This document shows, piece after piece, positions 1-8,597 of a stretch of 64,000 bases of DNA (positions within the stretch are counted from its first letter, which is position 1; each line of letters opens with the position of its first letter). Below the pieces are notes generated by a model that worked only from the letters and a program-made list of their open reading frames with translations, searched no databases and was not told the origin of the DNA. The DNA lies in contig NZ_VOHQ01000003.1 of the NCBI RefSeq assembly GCF_009192765.1, forward strand, positions 372,001 to 436,000. Direction: 5' to 3'. A program made the translations under genes and the position numbers. Source of the stretch: Agriterribacter humi. Lineage in GTDB: Bacteria > Bacteroidota > Bacteroidia > Chitinophagales > Chitinophagaceae.

Positions 1-489
1 GTTATTTTACTCATTGATCTTAAAACGGAGACGCTTTCTGCACTTAATAAAGTAATTGCGATTATTGAAAAATATCCCATGCTGACAAAAACCACTGCTG
101 TACAATTTGTCATTACCGGTAATCAGCCTCCGCCCTCAACCTTCGGTCAGTATCCTCCTTATATTTATTTTGACGGTAACATCAATAACCCGGCACATAT
201 AGAGCAAATAAGCCGCATTGGCATGTTCAGCGATAATTTCAGAAAGTATTCCGGATGGGACGGGAAAGGTAATATTCCTGAAAAAGAGAAGCATGCATTA
301 ACAACGGTTATTCAAAAAGCCCATACCCTGCATAAAAAGATCCGTTTTTGGGGATGCCCGGATAACATTCATACATGGCATACTTTTATGGATCTTCAGG
401 TGGATTATATCAATACAGATCACATTGAAAAGCTCGCAGATTTTCTAAAGAAAATGCCTGCTACAACTTCCCTGCCTGCAAATCAGTAA
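1..489 (+). CDS. Phosphodiesterase-like protein (PI-PLC/GDPD fold), 3' part only
   Basis: The reading frame is open from base 1 and ends at the TAA at 487-489, so the start lies before the window. The 162 visible residues resemble the C-terminal half of bacterial phosphatidylinositol-specific phospholipase C / glycerophosphodiester phosphodiesterase-like proteins: a strand LLIDLK near the beginning, a conserved-looking FDG segment, and near the end IRFWGCPDNIHTW followed by VDYINTD, which in this family forms the last barrel strands. The catalytic His and Glu residues would be in the missing part, so activity cannot be judged. Family assignment is from remembered sequence pattern; the substrate is unknown. 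Confidence 0.6.
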   Translation, partial: VILLIDLKTETLSALNKVIAIIEKYPMLTKTTAVQFVITGNQPPPSTFGQYPPYIYFDGNINNPAHIEQISRIGMFSDNFRKYSGWDGKGNIPEKEKHALTTVIQKAHTLHKKIRFWGCPDNIHTWHTFMDLQVDYINTDHIEKLADFLKKMPATTSLPANQ

Positions 490-608
490 GAAAATAAAAG
501 CTTATATTTTTTCGTTTAGTCATTACTGTAAATTTGTAATTTCATTATCCTAATTTCGCACCGCAATTCAAAAATTCACCGGTGTTGGTTATTTTTAAGA
601 CAGGCGAT

Positions 609-1430
609 ATGAATATTAAGCGTATTGGTGTTTACCTGGTAACCCTTGGTTTAATCTTTTCGGTTTCAAACAGTGTAGCACAAAACAAAAAAGTTTATCC
701 TAAAAGCGAATGGTATCTCTCGTGGGGGTACAATACGGAATGGTATACACGCAGTAATGTGCATATTAGTCAACCCGAATTGGCTAACGATTATACCTTT
801 AACCGTATTAAAGGACATGATAAGAAAGGCTGGGATAACGGCTTGTTTCGTAAAGCTATTTCCATACCGCAATACAACTACAGGCTGGGTTATTTTTTTA
901 ATCCTCAAAAAGGGTGGGGTGTTGAGATCAACTTTGATCATACCAAATTTATTTTTGAAGACGGGCAGGATGCTTCCATTACGGGAACCCTGCATGGAAA
1001 ACATGCAGATACCACCGTGCGATTTTCAAAGGATAATGGTTTTTATTATTACCTGAATAATGGCGCTAATTTCCTTTTGTTTAACCTGGTAAAAAGATGC
1101 GAATTGCTTTCTGCAAAAGATGGGAATCTGAAATTGGATTTTCTGGGTAAAGCGGGTGTAGGCCCCGTTATACCACACGTAGAAAACAGTTTCTTCGGTG
1201 GCGCCAACACACCGCATTTTCAGTTGGGCGGGTGGAACATGGGTGTTGAAGCGACAGTAAAAGCAACCTTTTTTAAATATGCTTTTATTGAGTATGCCAA
1301 TAAGCTGGATTATGCCCGCTACTCCCATCTTAAAATTTACAAAGGAACCGCCAAACACGCTTTTGGCACCTATGAAATGATATTGAGCATAGGAGTTAAT
1401 TTACCAGTAGGGAAGCACGCCGCTTTATAA
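609..1430 (+). CDS. Outer-membrane beta-barrel-like protein
   Basis: The protein has 273 residues from the ATG at 609. An in-frame ATG at 582 is less likely because the hydrophobic signal peptide begins at the later Met (IGVYLVTLGLIFSVSNSVAQ, cleavage after AQ). The mature part has many alternating aromatic and polar strands (YLSWGYNTEWY, YNYRLGYFF, GWGVEINFDHT, FGTYEMILSIGVNLPVG), as expected for a transmembrane barrel of about 8-12 strands. No named family was recognised. It stands alone on the plus strand between the truncated phosphodiesterase gene and xth. Function unknown. Confidence 0.6.
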   Translation: MNIKRIGVYLVTLGLIFSVSNSVAQNKKVYPKSEWYLSWGYNTEWYTRSNVHISQPELANDYTFNRIKGHDKKGWDNGLFRKAISIPQYNYRLGYFFNPQKGWGVEINFDHTKFIFEDGQDASITGTLHGKHADTTVRFSKDNGFYYYLNNGANFLLFNLVKRCELLSAKDGNLKLDFLGKAGVGPVIPHVENSFFGGANTPHFQLGGWNMGVEATVKATFFKYAFIEYANKLDYARYSHLKIYKGTAKHAFGTYEMILSIGVNLPVGKHAAL

Positions 1431-1497
1431 TTTTCACCAGCAATTGAGTATTGACTTTATTTGTAGTTGCAGTATTTTGCAGCTACAATTACATACC

Positions 1498-2265
1498 ATG
1501 CGTATTATCTCTTATAATGTTAATGGCATCAGGGCGGCAATTAAAAAGGGGTTTTTAGAGTGGCTGAAAACCGATCCTGCCGATATTATTTGTGTTCAGG
1601 AAACCAAAGCGCAAAAAGAAAATGTAGATCATACAAGGTTCAATGAGCTGGGTTATTACGACTACTGGTTCAGTGCGCAAAAAAAAGGATATAGTGGTGT
1701 GGCGGTGTTTACCCGCATTAAACCCGACCATATTGAATATGGCACGCAACACAAAGTAAGCGATGATGAAGGAAGGGTTTTGCAACTGGATTTCGGCGAT
1801 ATACGATTAATCAACGCTTATTTTCCTTCGGGCACCAGCGGCGAAGAAAGACAGAAATTCAAATACGAATGGCTGGATGAATTTTTTACTTATCTCAACA
1901 AACTGCGTTTACAATATCCCAAACTGATTTTGTGTGGCGATTATAATATTGCCCATAAAGAGATAGATATTCATGATCCGAAAGGCAATAAAAAATCATC
2001 TGGTTTTTTGCCTGAGGAAAGAGTATGGATGGATAAGTTTTTTGAGGCGCAATGGATAGATAGCTTTCGTCATTTTTGCGCTGATCCCCATCGGTACAGT
2101 TGGTGGAGCCAGCGTTTTCCCGGCGTTCGTTTAAACAATAAGGGCTGGCGTATTGATTATATTAATGTAACAAAAGGGCTGAAAGATCAATTAATTGCCG
2201 CCGAAATATACCCCGATGTAAAACATAGCGATCACTGCCCGGTATACCTTGAAATAGAATCATAA
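1498..2265 (+). CDS. xth: Exodeoxyribonuclease III
   Basis: This encodes a 255-residue exonuclease III / AP endonuclease of the EEP superfamily, which cuts DNA at abasic sites in base excision repair. Visible family motifs in order: the metal-binding N-terminal strand SYNVNGIRAA (Asn), CVQETKA with the catalytic Glu at about 34, the central LINAYFPSG, the active-site CGDYNIAH (Asp, Asn), YSWWSQR, and the C-terminal RIDYI and SDHCPV with the Asp-His pair. The start was set at 1498 because family members begin MRIISYNVNG; the longer frame from 1444 adds an unrelated leader. Length is normal for the family. Confidence 0.95.
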   Translation: MRIISYNVNGIRAAIKKGFLEWLKTDPADIICVQETKAQKENVDHTRFNELGYYDYWFSAQKKGYSGVAVFTRIKPDHIEYGTQHKVSDDEGRVLQLDFGDIRLINAYFPSGTSGEERQKFKYEWLDEFFTYLNKLRLQYPKLILCGDYNIAHKEIDIHDPKGNKKSSGFLPEERVWMDKFFEAQWIDSFRHFCADPHRYSWWSQRFPGVRLNNKGWRIDYINVTKGLKDQLIAAEIYPDVKHSDHCPVYLEIES

Positions 2266-2376
2266 AGTATTGCCATGATACGCACCTGCTGCCGGGTTAA
2301 TTGTAATGTGCGTATGGCTGGTCAGAGATGAAAGGAGAGAAGTAAAAGAATCTTTAATGGCTTAGCTGTTTATAAT

Positions 2377-2682
2377 ATGATTGTATATAACATTACCACA
2401 AAAATCCTCCCTCAAATTAAAGAACAATGGCTGCACTGGCAAACCAATGAACATATTCCTGAAATTATGGCTACAGGCTTGTTTGATGAATACAAAGTTT
2501 ACCGTTTGATGGAGCAGGATGAATCGGAAGGGCTCACTTTTACGGTTCAGTATTTTACTTCTTCCTGGCAGCGGTACCAGCAATATGTAGATACCTGTTC
2601 TGCTTCCGCGCGTAAAAAAGCTGTGGATAAGTGGGGAAATCAATGCATTGCTTTCAGAACAGTTATGCAGCTTGTGGACTAA
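2377..2682 (+). CDS. DUF4286 family protein
   Basis: The 101-residue protein resembles the small Bacteroidota family DUF4286. It begins IVYNITTKI, has the family's WLHWQTNEHIPE segment near residue 20 and a FTVQYF strand in the middle, consistent with a ferredoxin-like (dimeric alpha-beta barrel) fold. No catalytic residues are evident and no function is known to me. It is a single plus-strand gene between xth and the HU gene. Confidence 0.75.
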   Translation: MIVYNITTKILPQIKEQWLHWQTNEHIPEIMATGLFDEYKVYRLMEQDESEGLTFTVQYFTSSWQRYQQYVDTCSASARKKAVDKWGNQCIAFRTVMQLVD

Positions 2683-2979
2683 TTGTGGAAAAGAATTAAA
2701 AACAATTTGGTGAATTGAAATTTATTGTAAATTCCCTTAAAACCCTTAACCGGCAAGCATTTCAATTATCAGGTCGTGAAACGTAGTGCCAGCAAGGATT
2801 TTGGCTTGTTTTGCTGTTTAGTGCCGGCTATTCAGACAGGCTGTTTCAGCATGTAATCCTTATCCGGTGCGGGTTCCGAAAGGAAATTGCATAAGGTTAA
2901 AAAGCGTAAAAAAATTTTGTTGGATGCAAAAAGCATCTATATTTGTTTTTCCTAAATAAAATTCTAAAAACGCTCTATC
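2683..2979. other. Intergenic region upstream of HU
   Basis: These 297 bases contain no convincing open reading frame. The right end holds the HU promoter described separately. The middle (about 2790-2890) is richer in G and C and has several short self-complementary words (GTGCCAGC, GTGCCGGC), but I could not build a convincing structure from it. Confidence 0.5.
2916..2945 (+). promoter_or_regulatory. Promoter of the HU gene
   Basis: TTTG at 2916-2919 and TATATTTG at 2938-2945 are separated by 18 bases. This matches the Bacteroidota promoter pattern TTTG / TAnnTTTG. The predicted transcript would start a few bases later and have a leader of about 25-30 bases before the ATG at 2980. Confidence 0.65.
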
Positions 2980-3249
2980 ATGAACAAAGCTGAATTAATC
3001 GCAAAGATTGCAGATGATGCAGGCATCACAAAAACTCAGGCTAACGATTCTTTGGATTCTTTTATTGAAGCGGTTACCAAAACCCTTAAAGGCGGTGGTA
3101 AAGTAACGCTTGTTGGCTTCGGAACGTTCTCTGTTTCCAAACGTGCTGCACGCAATGGCCGCAACCCACAAACTGGCGCTGTTATTAAGATCAAAGCTAA
3201 AAAAGTTGCCCGCTTTAAAGCCGGTAAAGAATTGTCTGCAAAATTGTAA
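2980..3249 (+). CDS. HU family DNA-binding protein
   Basis: An 89-residue histone-like protein of the HU/IHF family, which binds and bends DNA as a dimer. It starts [17 protein letters not shown], continues with [17 protein letters not shown], and has the beta-arm motif GRNPQTG near residue 60 whose Pro intercalates into the minor groove. The C-terminus ends KELSAKL, normal for the family. The gene has its own promoter and terminator, so it is probably transcribed alone and strongly. I cannot tell the HU-alpha from the HU-beta type. Confidence 0.95.
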   Translation: MNKAELIAKIADDAGITKTQANDSLDSFIEAVTKTLKGGGKVTLVGFGTFSVSKRAARNGRNPQTGAVIKIKAKKVARFKAGKELSAKL

Positions 3250-3270
3250 TTCCAGCAGTAAGAACATTTT

Positions 3271-3304
3271 AAGCAGGATGCACCGGTTGTATCTTGCTTT
3301 TTTT
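3271..3304 (+). terminator. Intrinsic terminator after HU
   Basis: AAGCAGGAT (3271-3279) pairs with ATCTTGCTT (3291-3299) over nine positions with one G-U pair and an 11-base loop. A run of seven T follows (3298-3304). It begins 21 bases after the HU stop codon. Confidence 0.75.
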
Positions 3305-3357
3305 ATTTTTGCCGGGAGGTATAAAACTATTTTTTCAAAACAATAAACATCAGTAAT

Positions 3358-3471
3358 ATGGGAAGAGGTGATAAAAAAACAAAAAAGGGGAAAATATCGC
3401 AGGGATCATTTGGCAAAAGCCGCCCCGCTAAACCTGCTAAAGCCAAGACCGCCCCAAAAAAGCCAGAATAG
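3358..3471 (+). CDS. 30S ribosomal protein THX
   Basis: A 37-residue, very basic reading frame starting MGRGDKKTKKGKISQGSFG and continuing GKSRPAKPAK. This is the pattern of the small Bacteroidota ribosomal protein THX, which sits in the head of the 30S subunit; the MG(K/R)GDKKTKKGKI start is nearly diagnostic. The last ten or so residues are an A/K/P-rich tail ending KKPE, somewhat longer than in short relatives. It lies between the HU terminator and the repeat element at 3485. Confidence 0.85.
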   Translation: MGRGDKKTKKGKISQGSFGKSRPAKPAKAKTAPKKPE

Positions 3472-3484
3472 CACGGCAGGCTGA

Positions 3485-3619
3485 GAGCTTATAGCTTATG
3501 GTTTGTAGCTTGTTACAGGTTACAGGTTTCAGGTTTCAGGTTACAGGTTACAGGGAAGCACAGACACAATCCGTTGATTGCTTATACCTGTAACCTGGAT
3601 ACCTCATACCTGACACCTC
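3485..3619. repeat. Inverted-arm repeat element without gene (element 1), against the pdxH stop
   Basis: The left arm (about 3485-3554) is built of degenerate words such as TTACAGG and TTTCAGG. The right arm (about 3583-3619) carries the same words on the other strand. CAGGTTACAGGT at 3516-3527 is exactly matched by ACCTGTAACCTG at 3586-3597. The arms enclose a spacer of about 28 bases with no gene. The right arm ends at the base before the pdxH stop codon (3620-3622). The architecture matches the two elements that enclose four-helix-bundle genes in the arginine operon. Confidence 0.7.
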
Positions 3620-4264
3620 CTACGGCGCAAGCCGTTCTATTTTCCATTCATTATTATTTTGCAAAGTATATTGTATGCGATCATGTAAACGGCCCGGTCT
3701 GCCCTGCCAGAACTCCATAATTACCGGACGAACAATATACCCTCCCCAGTAATCGGGTCTTTTAATCGTTTTGCCGGATAATCGTTTTTTATTTTTTTCA
3801 TACCGTTCATCTATCCATTCCCTGCTTTCTATTACCCGGCTTTGCGGCGATGTAACTGCGCCAATACGGCTTTCTTCGGGTCGCGATTGAAAATAAGTAT
3901 CACTTTCTTCAGGTGTTGCTTTTTGAACCAGTCCGGTGATACGCACCTGCCGTTCCAGCTCTTTCCAGAAAAAAACCAGGCAGGCCTTGGGATTATTGTC
4001 TAATTGCTGCGCCTTAAAGCTTTCGTAGTTGGTGAAGAACATAAATCCTTTTTCGGAAAAGCCCTTTAACAAAACGATACGTGCCGATGGAATACCATCC
4101 GGTGAAGCGGTGGCAAGCGCCATAGCATTTACTTCATCAATTTCAGACAGCACAGCTTCCTGCCACCACTTGTTAAACTGTTTAACGGGATCATCTTCTG
4201 CATCATCTTCCAATAAAACTTTTTGGGAATAATTAAGACGGATGGTGGCTATTTCACTTTTCAT
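3620..4264 (-). CDS. pdxH: Pyridoxamine 5'-phosphate oxidase
   Basis: The 214-residue enzyme oxidises pyridoxine or pyridoxamine 5'-phosphate to pyridoxal 5'-phosphate using FMN. Family signatures: DPVKQFNKWWQEAV near residue 30, MALATASPDGIPSARIVLLKG for FMN binding, FFTNYESFKAQQL, the SRPEESRIGAVTSPQS segment, and the C-terminal PVIMEFWQGRPGRLHDR that binds substrate. Translation is taken from MKSEIATIRL at 4264; the longer frame to 4357 adds 31 residues untypical of the family and would overlap the promoter. Transcribed away from the SNF2 gene. Confidence 0.95.
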   Translation of the reverse strand: MKSEIATIRLNYSQKVLLEDDAEDDPVKQFNKWWQEAVLSEIDEVNAMALATASPDGIPSARIVLLKGFSEKGFMFFTNYESFKAQQLDNNPKACLVFFWKELERQVRITGLVQKATPEESDTYFQSRPEESRIGAVTSPQSRVIESREWIDERYEKNKKRLSGKTIKRPDYWGGYIVRPVIMEFWQGRPGRLHDRIQYTLQNNNEWKIERLAP

Positions 4265-4294
4265 AATATGTAAACTGTTTAATGATCGGAACCG

Positions 4295-4302
4295 CAAAGG
4301 TA
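4295..4302 (-). promoter_or_regulatory. pdxH promoter -7 element
   Basis: On the minus strand TACCTTTG (4302 to 4295) matches TAnnTTTG and lies 30 bases before the pdxH ATG at 4264, which also supports that start. No clear -33 TTTG was found at the right distance. Confidence 0.5.
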
Positions 4303-4359
4303 ATTGCAAATAAGATTGTTTTATTTGGCGCATGCCTGCTTTTGCCGCGTCAATCATTT

Positions 4360-4367
4360 TATTTTTG
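4360..4367 (+). promoter_or_regulatory. SNF2 helicase promoter -7 element
   Basis: TATTTTTG at 4360-4367 matches TAnnTTTG and lies 32 bases before the ATG at 4400. A TTTG at 4341-4344 is only 15 bases upstream, shorter than usual, so the -33 box is uncertain. The element lies inside the longer frame from 4304, which argues for the start at 4400. Confidence 0.45.
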
Positions 4368-4399
4368 CAGCATTGTATCTCTTTGTAATACGATTCTTA

Positions 4400-7261
4400 A
4401 TGGGAAAAAATGTTCGTACCGTATTGTTGCTTTCTCCATGGATCATACCGGAAGGTAAGCCAGCGGTGAATTTACTGAAAATTGAAAAAAAAGATAAAGC
4501 AACAAGTTACAGCACTGCTGCTCTGGAATGGTCTGTGGTAAGAAAGCATTTCAGGGATTATCCCAAACCACTCAGGGATATACTGATGAATTGCTGCACG
4601 GAGGCTTTGGCCGAAACCCGTTCGGCTATAAAAAAAACTTTTGCACTGAAGAGAAATGAGGAAGCGTTTGATGTATTCTCAGGTAAAAATTTTGTCAAAT
4701 ACTGGCATAAAATACTTGACGCGTTTCAGCCTTATTTTCCCTTAATAAAATGGTATCATCAAAAGCAGCAACCCGGTAAAAAAACATTGCTTACCGCCCC
4801 TTGCAGCTTCAGCAGTTTTAAACCTAAGCTAAGCTTTGAGGTATCTAAGGAGGAGGAGCGGCTTCACCTAAAAATCAATGTGCATATTCATAACAATGTT
4901 TACCCGATAGAAATATTTACCCGTACCCATTTTTTATTAGAAAGTAAAAATGAATATTTTATACTGTCTTATACCGATTATCTTACCCTCGAAAAACTGC
5001 AGTGGGTAAATGGGGAGCAGTATGAAAATGCGCCTGATCTGTTCGCCCTGCACGTATTGGCTCCGCTGGAAGAACGCTATACCGTAAACCGGAACAATCA
5101 TTTCTCTAAGTATGAACTTGCGGTGGTTCCTGTTAACCGGCTTATGTTAAGCGAGCTGAATAACGCTTTTTTGATGCTTACCCCGCAATGGCTATACAAC
5201 GGGCATTTAATTGACGGAGAATGGAAAGATCGTTTTGAAGTAAAAGTGGAAGGGGCTATACAGGTGATGAAGAGAAATAGGGAAGCCGAAACGAGTTTCA
5301 TTCAAACGCTGGTTGCTCTTCATCCAAATTTTATCAACCAGCGCAACGGTTACTTTTACCTGTCTTTTGCTGATGCACAAAAAAAACAATGGTTCCTCAA
5401 AGTATATCACCAGTTGCTGCAAATGGATATTGAAATAGCGGGTATGGATATGCTCCGGCATTTTCGCTATTCTTCCCATGCAGCAGTAACTACCATGAAA
5501 CCAATAAGTGAAGATGAAAACGTCCTGTTGTTTGAAATGGAATTGTTGTTCGGGGAAGAGAAAATACCATTGAATGAATTACAAAGAATGTTATTGGCCG
5601 GACAAAAAGCGGTTTTATTAAAAGACGGGTCATTGGGCATACTCGGGGAAGAATGGCTGGGGGAATATGCGTCCATTGTTAAACACAGCAAGATAAAAGG
5701 CAATACAATTGAATTGCTTCGCTGGATGGCGGTAGCAAAGCAGGACTCTGAAACAGAAACACCTGAGCTGAAGCTGGCTATTCAAAATAGCTGGTGGCAA
5801 AAATGGAAGCATTGGCAAACAAACGCCGGACAATTGTATATACTTCCGCCAACCATAAATGCTACGCTCCGGCCCTATCAGCAAAAAGGGTACGAATGGA
5901 TGTTATTGCTAAATGAAATAGGTGCGGGCGCCTGCCTGGCCGATGATATGGGTTTGGGTAAAACCCTGCAGGCCATTTGTGCAATCGTTCATATTATTGA
6001 AAAACTTCCCGCTTCAAAGCATATAATCATTTGTCCCGCATCGCTGGTTTACAACTGGCAGCAGGAACTGGAGCGCTTTGCCCCTGGCATACGAGCTGTT
6101 GTGTATCACGGCGCCTTACGGCAAAAAGAACAACTTACAGATACGCAGGTGCAGGTTATTATTACTACTTATCATACCATGCGGAGCGATGTGGAGCTGA
6201 TCGGTGAGCAGACTTACGGAGTTGCCGTAATTGATGAAAGCCATAATATAAAAAATCCGGCTACCCAGATAGCGCAGGCGGTAATGAAACTGCAGTCCGT
6301 TTTTCGGTTGGCCTTAAGCGGTACCCCGGTAGTGAACAACACGTTTGACCTGTATACACAGCTTAATTTTGCTGTGCCGGGTTTATTCGGAAGCCGCGAG
6401 TTCTTTAAAAGAGAATACGCCGATCCTATAGATAATAACCAGGATGAAGAGAAAATAGCTACATTAAAAAAACTTACCGCGCCATTTATACTGCGCCGCA
6501 CCAAGGAGCAGGTGGCAAAGGATTTGCCGGAGAAAACCGAGTCCATTTTGTGGTGTGAAATGAACGGATTGCAAAGAAATGTATATGAAGAGATTTTAGT
6601 GCAAACCCGCAGCAGTATTTTCCTGGAGATCAAAAAAAGCGGGCTGGCAAAAAGTAAGTTATCAATCCTGCAGGGCATGACGAAACTCCGGCAGGTGTGC
6701 AGTTCGCCTTTATTGCTGGCTGATAAGGAGTTGCAGCATTGCACCGAATCAATAAAAACGGAAGTATTAATGGAGGAGTTGAATAATATTCTGGGCAACC
6801 ATAAAGCACTTGTTTTTTCACAGTTCAGTTCCATGCTGCACTTACTTGCCGGCGAATGTAAAAAAAGAGGATTGGAGTTTTATCATTTCGACGGGCAAAC
6901 GCCTCCTGCCAAAAGAACGGAGATGGTGAACGCATTTCAAAAGGAAGACAATAAGGTTAATTTATTTCTGATAAGTCTGAAGGCGGGAAATACAGGGCTT
7001 ACGCTTACCTCCGCCGACTATGTGTTTTTATTTGATCCCTGGTGGAATACCGCTGTGGAGGCTCAGGCGATAGACCGTACGCACCGCATCGGACAAACAA
7101 AAAACGTATTCGCTTATAAAATGATTTGTAAAGATACCATCGAAGAAAAAATAATTACCCTGCAGCAAAAGAAAAAGAAACTCTCTGAAGATCTTGTATC
7201 AGCCGATGAAGGTTTTGCCAAATCGCTTACTGAAGAAGATGTGCAATACCTTTTTAGTTAA
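4400..7261 (+). CDS. SNF2/DEAD-box helicase family ATPase
   Basis: A 953-residue Snf2-type double-stranded-DNA translocase. The N-terminal half (to about residue 480) is poorly conserved and not recognised. The C-terminal half holds the two RecA-like lobes: LRPYQQKGYEW (Q-like motif), the Walker A ADDMGLGKTLQ, the DESH box in VIDESHNIKN, LALSGTPV (motif III), then ALVFSQFSSML, FLISLKAGNTGLTLTSAD and QAIDRTHRIGQ (motif VI). ATP-driven DNA translocation is known for the family; the biological role here is not. The start at 4400 avoids an improbable leader. No nuclease or methyltransferase partner lies nearby, so it does not look like part of a defence island. Confidence 0.85.
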   Translation: MGKNVRTVLLLSPWIIPEGKPAVNLLKIEKKDKATSYSTAALEWSVVRKHFRDYPKPLRDILMNCCTEALAETRSAIKKTFALKRNEEAFDVFSGKNFVKYWHKILDAFQPYFPLIKWYHQKQQPGKKTLLTAPCSFSSFKPKLSFEVSKEEERLHLKINVHIHNNVYPIEIFTRTHFLLESKNEYFILSYTDYLTLEKLQWVNGEQYENAPDLFALHVLAPLEERYTVNRNNHFSKYELAVVPVNRLMLSELNNAFLMLTPQWLYNGHLIDGEWKDRFEVKVEGAIQVMKRNREAETSFIQTLVALHPNFINQRNGYFYLSFADAQKKQWFLKVYHQLLQMDIEIAGMDMLRHFRYSSHAAVTTMKPISEDENVLLFEMELLFGEEKIPLNELQRMLLAGQKAVLLKDGSLGILGEEWLGEYASIVKHSKIKGNTIELLRWMAVAKQDSETETPELKLAIQNSWWQKWKHWQTNAGQLYILPPTINATLRPYQQKGYEWMLLLNEIGAGACLADDMGLGKTLQAICAIVHIIEKLPASKHIIICPASLVYNWQQELERFAPGIRAVVYHGALRQKEQLTDTQVQVIITTYHTMRSDVELIGEQTYGVAVIDESHNIKNPATQIAQAVMKLQSVFRLALSGTPVVNNTFDLYTQLNFAVPGLFGSREFFKREYADPIDNNQDEEKIATLKKLTAPFILRRTKEQVAKDLPEKTESILWCEMNGLQRNVYEEILVQTRSSIFLEIKKSGLAKSKLSILQGMTKLRQVCSSPLLLADKELQHCTESIKTEVLMEELNNILGNHKALVFSQFSSMLHLLAGECKKRGLEFYHFDGQTPPAKRTEMVNAFQKEDNKVNLFLISLKAGNTGLTLTSADYVFLFDPWWNTAVEAQAIDRTHRIGQTKNVFAYKMICKDTIEEKIITLQQKKKKLSEDLVSADEGFAKSLTEEDVQYLFS

Positions 7262-7293
7262 GTCCGGCTGTTTCCTGTAACGGCGTATTGTTA

Positions 7294-8004
7294 TTACTTT
7301 ACAAGGGTACCTACTTTTTCACCCTTCACCACACGGAGCAGGTTGCCTGGCTTATTCATATCGAAAACAATGATGGGTAGTTTGTTTTCCATGCAAAGCG
7401 TAAAAGCAGTCATATCCATCACCTTCAGGTTTTTGTCAATGCATTCTTTAAAGCTGACGGTTTCATATTTAGTAGCTGATGGATTTTTTTCAGGATCGGC
7501 AGTATATATACCGTCAACCCTTGTTCCCTTTAAAATTACATCCGCTTTTATTTCTATCGCCCGTAAGGAACCTGCGGTATCTGTAGTAAAGTAGGGGTTA
7601 CCTGTGCCTGCGCCAAAAATCACTATTCTTTTTTTCTCAAGATGGCGCATCGCTCTTCTGCGAATATAAGGCTCGGCAATCTGTTCCATTTTAATGGCAC
7701 TCAGTAAGCGGGTAAATAAGCCTGCCTTTTCGAGCGAGGCCTGCAATGCCATGCCATTAATAACGGTAGCAAGCATGCCCATATAATCCCCATGAGCCCT
7801 TTCTATTCCTGTTTCCGATTCGTTCATGCCCCGGTAAATATTTCCGCCGCCAATTACAATAGCTACTTCCACGCCGGCATCATGCACCGACTTGATTTCA
7901 GTAGCGAAGCTGGTTAAAATATCAGGATCTAATCCAAAACCGCTGTTGCCTATTAATGATTCTCCGGATAATTTAAGCAGGATACGTTTGAATTTTTGTT
8001 GCAT
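7294..8004 (-). CDS. pyrH: UMP kinase
   Basis: A 236-residue bacterial UMP kinase of the amino acid kinase fold, making UDP from UMP and ATP. Motifs: KLSGESL at the N-terminus, [12 protein letters not shown] near residue 50, [38 protein letters not shown] around residues 130-150, and [13 protein letters not shown]-like [13 protein letters not shown]. Length and order are normal. It is convergent with the SNF2 gene. Many bacteria place frr or tsf next to pyrH; neither is here. Confidence 0.95.
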   Translation of the reverse strand: MQQKFKRILLKLSGESLIGNSGFGLDPDILTSFATEIKSVHDAGVEVAIVIGGGNIYRGMNESETGIERAHGDYMGMLATVINGMALQASLEKAGLFTRLLSAIKMEQIAEPYIRRRAMRHLEKKRIVIFGAGTGNPYFTTDTAGSLRAIEIKADVILKGTRVDGIYTADPEKNPSATKYETVSFKECIDKNLKVMDMTAFTLCMENKLPIIVFDMNKPGNLLRVVKGEKVGTLVK

Positions 8005-8126
8005 GCGGGTGAAATTTTCGCTGCGAAGATAGGGGAAATTATGAATGACAGCAGCCTGCCATTGGAAGGAGTGTAGCTCGCCGAAAGCAGATATATGTCC
8101 TGGGAAGACGACTTTTTATATTTGCT

Positions 8127-8163
8127 AAAAAGACATCAACCCCTGAAAGGTTGACATCTTTTT
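8127..8163. terminator. Probable terminator between the hibernation factor gene and pyrH
   Basis: TCAACC (8136-8141) pairs with GGTTGA (8149-8154). The stem extends through two mismatches to AAGA/TCTT, with A-rich and T-rich flanks on the two sides, so it could work in either direction. It lies after the hibernation factor stop codon on the minus strand. Confidence 0.4.
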
Positions 8164-8210
8164 AATATTGAAAAATAATTTAGAAAAAATTCCTTTAGAG
8201 GATTTTGCTG

Positions 8211-8570
8211 TTATTTGCCCGCTTTTTTTGCCAATTTTGAAGCTACTTTCCTGTTGGCTGTATTCTTTTTATTGGCCAGTTGTAATTGTGTTTTACGGAT
8301 GCGAAGCCTTCTTTTAGCTGCTTCAGCGGCTTTCAAAACAGCATCTTCAAAAATGTAAGATTTGGTTTTAATGTATTCGTCTTTACCCGGAATGCGAATA
8401 TTGAGCGTACAGTTCACTACTTCATTTTTACCTTTTACTTCATTCAGCAGCGTTACTTCTATTTCCTGGATGTCTTTATAATACCTGTTGAGCGAACCCA
8501 GCTTTTTGGTCACGAATTCTTTCAAAGAAGGACTTGCTCTGTGTCCGGGCGTTTCAATACGGAATTTCAT
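8211..8570 (-). CDS. Ribosome hibernation-promoting factor (HPF/YfiA family)
   Basis: A 119-residue member of the ribosome-associated inhibitor family that binds the 30S decoding region in stationary phase. It has the beta-alpha-beta-beta-beta-alpha pattern: MKFRIETPGHRASPSLKEFVTKKLGSL, IEVTLLNEV, NCTLNIRIPGKDE and the second helix AVLKAAEAAKRRLRIRKTQL. A lysine- and alanine-rich tail of about 20 residues follows. It lacks the long C-terminal domain of long-form HPF. A promoter-like TATGTTTG lies about 30 bases upstream. Confidence 0.85.
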   Translation of the reverse strand: MKFRIETPGHRASPSLKEFVTKKLGSLNRYYKDIQEIEVTLLNEVKGKNEVVNCTLNIRIPGKDEYIKTKSYIFEDAVLKAAEAAKRRLRIRKTQLQLANKKNTANRKVASKLAKKAGK

Positions 8571-8597
8571 AATCGAATGCTTTTAATATATGACCTA

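Noticed and set aside
3511-3554. Possible CRISPR-like tandem array
   Set aside because: The repeat units are about 6-12 bases, degenerate and without spacers, and no cas genes are present.
4304-4399. N-terminal extension of the SNF2 protein
   Set aside because: The extra 32 residues are Phe/Cys-rich, untypical, and the promoter -7 element lies within them, so the start at 4400 was used.
6214-6834. Minus-strand open frame of 206 codons inside the SNF2 gene
   Set aside because: It lies fully opposite conserved helicase motifs, and its translation is Ser/Cys-rich shadow sequence without any family pattern.
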